10,363 nt of DNA from Flavobacteriales bacterium (lineage in GTDB: Bacteria > Bacteroidota > Bacteroidia > UBA10329), in assembly GCA_003456455.1 (NCBI GenBank), contig DMRV01000010.1:2022-12384 (forward strand), written 5' to 3'. Both the position numbers and the translations under genes were made by a program. Below, piece by piece: positions 6,776-10,363 of the stretch. The notes below the pieces were generated by a model. The model worked only from the letters and a program-made list of their open reading frames with translations. It did not search any database and had not been told where the DNA came from. Every line of letters starts with the position of its first letter. Within the stretch, counting starts at the first letter, position 1.

Positions 6776-7456
6776 TTGAAGCGAATCGCGGTATTTCTAT
6801 CAATCCTTGCAATTGCCATTACAGGTTGCGAAAAGGAGATTTCTAAAAATGTAGACCAAGCGAAAATCTGGACGTACTACGAGTTACATTACAACGAAGC
6901 TGAGAACAAAACATACGCTACAGCCACGTTTCGTTTCAGTAATCAAAACGGAACAAAACTTATGTTATCAGACCCCAGCACGGCTACTGTAGATGGTGCC
7001 GAATTGGAATGGCAATCAGAGAATGGTTATTACCGTAATGAGTTTAGCGGATTGAAAGCTACTGCTTCTTTCAACTGGGTTGATTTAGACGGGAATTCGT
7101 ACACAAACGAAATTGAACTGCGTGATGTAAACTTTCCAAATCCTGTGAACAACCTTCTATTTTCAGACTCTATCACCAGTTTCATGTGGGCAGGGTTGCC
7201 GCTAGATTCCAACGAAAGCGTATCACTTACCATTGATGGTGTTGGAGAAACCGACAGACGTATTTTTAGTATTGATACGCTTGGAGCTACAACCATCACT
7301 TTCGACTCATTGGCACTCAGCCAAATAGACTCTGGAATGGTTAGTCTCGTATTGGATAAGCGATACAGTCCAGAGTTGTTGGAACAAACAGAACGTGGTG
7401 GACTTATCATTGGCAGATATCAAACAGATACTGTTCAGGCTTTACTAACAGATTAA
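6776..7456 (+). CDS. Predicted lipoprotein of unknown function
   Basis: A 226-residue protein starting at TTG; no ATG or GTG lies in frame just upstream, and the TTG gives a textbook lipoprotein signal: KR, the hydrophobic stretch IAVFLSILAIAI, then the lipobox ITGC with Cys18 as the lipidated residue. The mature N-terminus is C-E-K-E-I. The Lys-Glu pair so close to the cysteine loosely recalls the surface-export signal known in Bacteroidota lipoproteins, so either periplasmic-facing or surface exposure is possible. The body is polar and beta-strand rich with no further cysteine (for example ATATFRFSNQNG near 42-56 and VSLTIDGVG near 145-155) and looks like two beta-sandwich-type halves. I recognise no enzyme motif. 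It has its own promoter candidate and ends 4 bases before a strong terminator shared with the convergent small gene, so it is probably a single-gene transcript. Confidence 0.85.
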   Translation: MKRIAVFLSILAIAITGCEKEISKNVDQAKIWTYYELHYNEAENKTYATATFRFSNQNGTKLMLSDPSTATVDGAELEWQSENGYYRNEFSGLKATASFNWVDLDGNSYTNEIELRDVNFPNPVNNLLFSDSITSFMWAGLPLDSNESVSLTIDGVGETDRRIFSIDTLGATTITFDSLALSQIDSGMVSLVLDKRYSPELLEQTERGGLIIGRYQTDTVQALLTD

Positions 7457-7459
7457 CAC

Positions 7460-7491
7460 AAAAAAGGCTTCGATTTCTCGAAGCCTTTTTT
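7460..7491. terminator. Strong bidirectional rho-independent terminator
   Basis: A perfect stem (AAAAAAGGCTTCGA with TCGAAGCCTTTTTT) closes a TTTC loop. The GC-containing core is flanked by A6 and T6, so on either strand the hairpin is followed by a T-run. It sits between the convergent ends of the lipoprotein gene (stop 7454-7456, +) and the small exported protein gene (stop 7512-7510, -), serving both. Confidence 0.93.
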
Positions 7492-7509
7492 ACCTATAAA
7501 TCAAGAAAG

Positions 7510-7776
7510 TTATTTCTCTTCTTGTTTGGTTTTCAAAAGCACATCGCTCGTAACCGTTGTCTTTTTCATCTTTAACTTTTTCTTTGCTACCGTTGACTGG
7601 TACTCAGCAGCACTTTTGGTCTCCTTCACCTCATTTGTCTGAAGCTTGTCCTTCAGTTTTGCACTTTTCAAGTTCTTAGTATCAGATTGCTTGTGAGAAA
7701 CATCTGACTTAGCATTCTGTGCGAAAGCAGCTGTTCCCAACAGCGCTAAAGCGATAATCATAATTGACTTTTTCAT
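7510..7776 (-). CDS. Small lysine-rich exported protein of unknown function
   Basis: An 88-residue protein with ATG start and TAA stop. Residues 1-19 are a clear Sec signal peptide (KKS, then IMIIALALLGTAAFA, with likely cleavage A19|Q20). The mature 69 residues carry 16 lysines, no cysteine and a single tyrosine; they are strongly polar, low in complexity and rich in S/T/K/E, with a basic patch AKKKLKMKK near 64-72. This suggests a disordered or extended basic protein in the periplasm or outside the cell; no catalytic motif is present. Many Bacteroidota carry short exported proteins of this style without known function. It shares a terminator with the convergent lipoprotein gene and is divergent from the sensor kinase. 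A sigma-54-like promoter lies just upstream, suggesting conditional expression. Exported-protein status is confident, function unknown. Confidence 0.82.
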   Translation of the reverse strand: MKKSIMIIALALLGTAAFAQNAKSDVSHKQSDTKNLKSAKLKDKLQTNEVKETKSAAEYQSTVAKKKLKMKKTTVTSDVLLKTKQEEK

Positions 7777-7808
7777 TGTTTCAAGTTTTAAAGGTTCGCT
7801 GTATGCTT

Positions 7809-7825
7809 TTCAACTGCCGTGCCAA
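7809..7825 (-). promoter_or_regulatory. Sigma-54-like -24/-12 promoter for the small exported protein
   Basis: On the minus strand TTGGCACGGCAGTTGAA (7825-7809) matches the sigma-54 consensus TGGCACG, 4 nt, TTGCA, with a complete -24 half and one substitution (A for C) in the -12 half; GG at 7823-7822 is spaced 10 nt from the GA at 7811-7810. Transcription would start near 7799, giving a leader of about 23 nt before the ATG at 7776. No TAnnTTTG box with correct placement was seen for this gene. No enhancer-binding activator gene lies in the window. Confidence 0.5.
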
Positions 7826-7833
7826 AAACTTAA

Positions 7834-7866
7834 TAGGGGATTAGAAAAAGAAAATTAGGGAATTAG
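7834..7866. repeat. Two 11-nt direct repeats 22 bp apart
   Basis: TAGGGGATTAG (7834-7844) and TAGGGAATTAG (7856-7866) differ at one base and are offset by 22 bp, close to two helical turns. They lie 9-42 bp upstream of the sigma-54-like promoter as read on the minus strand, and about 120-150 bp upstream of the sensor kinase start. The spacing suggests two protein-binding sites on one DNA face, but the low-complexity AT/G-rich composition makes chance possible. Confidence 0.4.
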
Positions 7867-7885
7867 GACGGATGCTTCTGCCATA

Positions 7886-7918
7886 AGACCTTCAAGGTTT
7901 TGAAAACCCTGAAAGTCT
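7886..7918. repeat. 33-nt near-perfect palindrome, copy 2 of the intergenic repeat family
   Basis: The arms AGACCTTCAAGGTTTT and AAAACCCTGAAAGTCT pair around a single central G at 7902, with 14 of 16 pairs and two C-A type mismatches. It has the same 33-nt length and one-base centre as the element at 921-953, with 24 of 33 bases identical; the shared parts are the ends (AGACCT and GTCT) and the core (GTTTT and AAAACC). It sits in the divergent region between the small exported protein gene and the sensor kinase, upstream of both, so it cannot be a terminator for either. Confidence 0.7.
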
Positions 7919-7933
7919 GAGAACGAAACACTT

Positions 7934-7977
7934 TAACAGAACGTTAGGATTCTAACCTAGAACTCTCTGTAAATTCG
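7934..7977 (+). promoter_or_regulatory. Candidate promoter and operator of the two-component operon
   Basis: TAAATTCG (7970-7977) matches the -7 consensus TAnnTTTG at all but one base and ends 6 nt before the ATG at 7984, implying a very short or absent leader. No good TTG lies at the -33 position; instead three TAAC/GTTA elements occur at 7934-7937 (TAAC), 7943-7946 (GTTA) and 7953-7956 (TAAC), about -28 to -50 from the start codon. A weak -33 element plus nearby repeats would fit activation by an OmpR-type regulator, perhaps the one encoded downstream; that is inference. Confidence 0.4.
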
Positions 7978-7983
7978 CAGTTA

Positions 7984-9249
7984 ATGACCAGACGTACCAT
8001 TCGCATCGTTATTGCATTGGCTACCATTTCTATTGTGGGACTGTTTGCCACGCAACTGTATTGGATGGACAAGGCATTTGACCTCCGCGATAGAGAATTC
8101 AATGACCGTGTGAATATTGCACTACGTTCGGTTGCTCAGGAAATTATGCTGGTAAATAAGGACTCTTCTGATGTTCCTCCCGTTCGACAGTTAGCTTCTA
8201 ACTATTTTATTGTGAGCACAAACGATACGCTTCACCCCTATTTGCTAGAAAGCCTGTTGGAAAACGAGTTCCGATCTAGAAACCTGAAGACCAACTTTGA
8301 ATACAGTATTTACGATTGCTTTACAGATAGTTTGGTTTACGGTGGCGCTGTAACTCTGGCGAATGAACCCATAAAGGAAACGGAACGACCAATCATTCCA
8401 AAATGGGATCGCGATAGTCATTATTTCGCAATTTATTTCCCTGAGAAAAGCAGTTACCTCATCGGGCAGATGACCATTTGGTTATTCAGTTCCAGTATTC
8501 TTTTGGTCGTGATTATATTCTTCGGATACACGCTCTGGGTTATCTTGAAACAGAAACGATTGTCAGAAATCAAGAACGATTTCATTAATAATATGACGCA
8601 CGAATTTAAAACGCCCATCTCCACCATTACGGCCTCTGCCGAGCTCTTACGCTCTGGGAGTTTGGACAATTCGCCTGATAAACGCAATCGCTATTACCAA
8701 ATGATTTCTGACGAGAGCAACAGGTTGAAACTGCAAGTTGAGAAAGTGCTGCAAATGGCTCAGTTCGAAACAAGTGAGATTGATTTGAACCTGACATCCA
8801 GCAACATTCATCAGCTAATAGAAAAAGCCGCAACAAGTGTTCAAATTCTGTTGGAAGAACGAAATGGCTCGTTAGAACTTCACTTAGATGCGACTAATCC
8901 AGAAGTAAAAGTTGATGAGTTGCACTTTACCAATATCATTAGAAACTTATTGGACAACGCCATTAAATACTGTACTGAAAACCCGAAAATCATTATCTCA
9001 ACAACCAACTCAAAAAACGGTATCACGATTTCTGTAAAAGACAACGGAATCGGAATTAACCCTGTTCAAAAGAAGCAAGTGTTTGAGAAATTCTATCGTG
9101 TTCCTACAGGAAACGTGCATAACGTAAAAGGATTCGGCCTTGGATTGTATTACGTTAAATCGTTGGTTACAGCACACCACGGCACGGTTGATGTTTCTAG
9201 CGATTCAAACGGTAGCACGTTCAAAATATTCTTTCCTTATTTGAAATGA
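7984..9249 (+). CDS. Sensor histidine kinase, RprX-like
   Basis: A 421-residue inner-membrane kinase. One membrane helix near residues 6-24 and a second near 163-187 bracket a periplasmic or outward-facing domain of about 135 residues. Its opening (QLYWMDKAFDLRDREFNDRVNIAL) is typical of Bacteroidota RprX-type sensors and matches no standard PAS or Cache domain that I recognise. No clear HAMP domain follows helix 2; a short linker leads directly to the dimerisation helix with the phosphorylated His206 in MTHEFKTP (204-211). The ATPase domain has the N box NLLDNAIKY (321-329), G1 DNGIGI (353-358), F box VFEKFYR (366-372) and G2 GFGLGLYYVKSL (383-394), so catalytic activity is expected. The stop overlaps the regulator's start in ATGA, indicating translational coupling. 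The stimulus is unknown; related RprXY systems are linked to stress responses. Confidence 0.95.
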   Translation: MTRRTIRIVIALATISIVGLFATQLYWMDKAFDLRDREFNDRVNIALRSVAQEIMLVNKDSSDVPPVRQLASNYFIVSTNDTLHPYLLESLLENEFRSRNLKTNFEYSIYDCFTDSLVYGGAVTLANEPIKETERPIIPKWDRDSHYFAIYFPEKSSYLIGQMTIWLFSSSILLVVIIFFGYTLWVILKQKRLSEIKNDFINNMTHEFKTPISTITASAELLRSGSLDNSPDKRNRYYQMISDESNRLKLQVEKVLQMAQFETSEIDLNLTSSNIHQLIEKAATSVQILLEERNGSLELHLDATNPEVKVDELHFTNIIRNLLDNAIKYCTENPKIIISTTNSKNGITISVKDNGIGINPVQKKQVFEKFYRVPTGNVHNVKGFGLGLYYVKSLVTAHHGTVDVSSDSNGSTFKIFFPYLK

Positions 9250-9947
9250 GCAATACAAACTCGTACAGAATACTTTTGGTAGAAGACGATGAAAACCTTG
9301 GGTTTGTAGTCAATGATTTGCTAGAAATGGAAGGCTATCAGGTGCATTGGGCAAAAGATGGCGAAGCTGGAATGAAAGCCTTTAGCGATTTTCAACCGCA
9401 CCTCTCTGTTTTAGACATCATGCTACCCAAGAAAGATGGCTATACGTTAGGAACAGAGATAAAGCAGAAAAATCAGCAAGCGCCCATTGTTTTCCTCACA
9501 GCCCGTGGTATGGAAACCGACCGCGTAAAAGGGTTCCAAGCTGGCGCTGATGACTACATAACCAAGCCTTTCAGTAATCAAGAATTTCTCTTACGAGTGA
9601 AAGCGGTTTTGAACCGATGCTACGCCAACAACTCTGTAGCTGAGGCGAAGAATGAATACACCATCGGCAAATTCTCCTTTTCACCCAACAATCTAATTCT
9701 CTCTTTAGATGGTGAAGAGAAACATCTAACGCAAAAGGAAGCTGACGTTCTCAAACTTTTTTGTCAAAACGAAAACGAAACAGTCAAGCGCGAACTAATC
9801 CTCAGCACTGTTTGGGGAAACACAGATTACTTTACCGGAAGAAGTTTGGATGTCTTCATCTCAAAACTCCGTAAGTACCTCAAAGCTGATGAGAGCATCA
9901 AAATCGAGAACGTTCACGGGGTCGGGTTTAGATTGAAGGTTGGTTGA
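9246..9947 (+). CDS. OmpR/PhoB-family response regulator, RprY-like
   Basis: A 233-residue DNA-binding partner of the kinase just upstream. The receiver domain (about 8-120) has the acidic pocket Glu13-Asp14, the phosphorylation site Asp57 (VLDIMLPKKDGY), the switch Thr85 (FLTAR) and Lys107 in DDYITKPFS. The C-terminal winged helix (about 138-232) shows the OmpR pattern LTQKEADVLKLF, then RELILSTVWG, then the recognition helix region GRSLDVFISKLRKYL and the wing ENVHGVGFRL. Overall wording of both domains is close to Bacteroidota RprY. The ATG shares bases with the kinase TGA, so both come from one transcript. It probably controls its own operon; the TAAC/GTTA elements upstream of the kinase are candidate sites. 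Targets beyond that are not visible here. Confidence 0.96.
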   Translation: MSNTNSYRILLVEDDENLGFVVNDLLEMEGYQVHWAKDGEAGMKAFSDFQPHLSVLDIMLPKKDGYTLGTEIKQKNQQAPIVFLTARGMETDRVKGFQAGADDYITKPFSNQEFLLRVKAVLNRCYANNSVAEAKNEYTIGKFSFSPNNLILSLDGEEKHLTQKEADVLKLFCQNENETVKRELILSTVWGNTDYFTGRSLDVFISKLRKYLKADESIKIENVHGVGFRLKVG

Positions 9948-9960
9948 TTAACCCAATCTA
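9929..9960. terminator. Hairpin across the convergent stops of the regulator and the YeiH-type gene
   Basis: TAGATTG (9929-9935) pairs with CAATCTA (9954-9960), and GGTT (9938-9941) with AACC (9950-9953), leaving a 2-base bulge and an 8-nt loop. It covers the regulator's last codons and the full stop codon of the minus-strand gene, with only 10 bases between the two genes. No T-run follows on either strand, so efficient intrinsic termination is uncertain. Confidence 0.35.
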
Positions 9961-10363
9961 AATCAAAACAAACCCCACAAACATCAAAATCTGAATTGCA
10001 AAGACGATTGTACCAAGCGCAATTCCTTTTGTACTGATTTGCAAGAGCGGTTTTATTCTTATACCAACTCCAATTGCCGCCATTGCAACCGCCATAAGGA
10101 AACTTCCTAAAGAAGCCAGTTTATCAGAGAGCTCGTGTGGAAAGACATCAAGTTGTGCGATGTAGACTGCACCCGCGAAAAAGAAGATAAAAAGCGGGAA
10201 TTTGATTTTATCCTTATTCCCAGTACGCCTTCCTATAAAGAATAGAACAATCAACAGCGGAACCAAAAAGACTACTCGGCTCATTTTTACCACCATAGCC
10301 CACTCTCCTATCTGATCATTCATAGCAAACCCAGATGCTGCTACGTGCCCGATTGATTGCAGT
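9958..10363 (-). CDS. YeiH/UPF0324-family membrane protein (putative sulfate exporter), C-terminal part
   Basis: The reading frame is open from the window's right edge to a TAG at 9960-9958, giving 134 visible residues; the N-terminal part, normally some 200 residues, lies outside. The ATG at 10323 is internal, because the codons before it (IGHVAASGF) continue the conserved family sequence. The visible part shows the motif WAMVVKMSRVVFLVPLLI and three further hydrophobic segments (KFPLFIFFFAGAVYIAQ, LGSFLMAVAMAAIGVGIRI and the C-terminal ALGTIVFAIQILMFVGFVLI), matching the last helices of this multi-pass inner-membrane family (PF03601). The family is annotated as sulfate/sulfonate exporters, though few members are tested. 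The neighbouring regulator is convergent, so no operon link is visible. Confidence 0.87.
   Translation of the reverse strand, partial: LQSIGHVAASGFAMNDQIGEWAMVVKMSRVVFLVPLLIVLFFIGRRTGNKDKIKFPLFIFFFAGAVYIAQLDVFPHELSDKLASLGSFLMAVAMAAIGVGIRIKPLLQISTKGIALGTIVFAIQILMFVGFVLI

Noticed and set aside
7030..7410. 126-codon minus-strand open frame inside the lipoprotein gene
   Set aside because: It is fully antisense to a gene with a clear lipoprotein signal, has no signal or domain of its own, and looks like a shadow frame.
10321..10323. ATG at 10323 as the start of a small 121-residue membrane protein
   Set aside because: Codons continue in frame to the window edge and fit the YeiH-family sequence, so this is a cut-off C-terminus rather than a small gene.

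Overview
The window looks like a chromosomal segment of a marine-type Bacteroidota, most likely Flavobacteriales. I infer this from sequence features, not from a search. Two secreted proteins end in (or resemble) type IX secretion system (T9SS) C-terminal sorting domains. The sensor kinase and regulator resemble the Bacteroidota RprX/RprY pair. Shine-Dalgarno sites are essentially absent, and several upstream regions carry matches to the Bacteroidota housekeeping promoter (TTG, 17-23 nt, TAnnTTTG). Base composition is moderately AT-rich.

Layout. At the left edge (to 899, +) is the C-terminal half of a SulP/SLC26-type anion transporter with a STAS domain. A 352-base gene-free stretch (900-1251) follows and is full of palindromes. 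Next come three minus-strand genes: a 324-residue secreted protein with a weak sorting domain (1252-2226), a class I aspartate-type aminotransferase (2317-3519), and a 958-residue FG-GAP/ASPIC-UnbV (CRTAC1-like) T9SS cargo protein with Ig-like domains (3688-6564). A divergent intergenic region then leads to a plus-strand lipoprotein of unknown function (6776-7456). It converges on a small lysine-rich exported protein (7510-7776, -) across a strong bidirectional terminator. The small protein is divergent from a two-gene, start/stop-overlapping two-component system (kinase 7984-9249, OmpR-type regulator 9246-9947, +). At the right edge (9958 to the end, -) is the C-terminal part of a YeiH-type (putative sulfate exporter, UPF0324) membrane protein.

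How they work together. The kinase and regulator are clearly one signalling unit. The two T9SS-type proteins share an export route but need not share a function. The aminotransferase is housekeeping amino-acid metabolism. The most interesting non-coding material is the 207-base divergent region 7777-7983: it holds a sigma-54-like promoter for the small exported protein, two direct repeats 22 bp apart, a 33-nt palindromic repeat, and a promoter close to the kinase start codon. A second copy of the same 33-nt palindrome lies at 921-953, beside two tandem ~42-nt units that each contain an inverted repeat. I see no transposase, integrase, CRISPR array, tRNA or rRNA, and no clearly new multi-gene system. 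The best leads are the palindromic repeat families and the possible sigma-54 control of the small lysine-rich exported protein.
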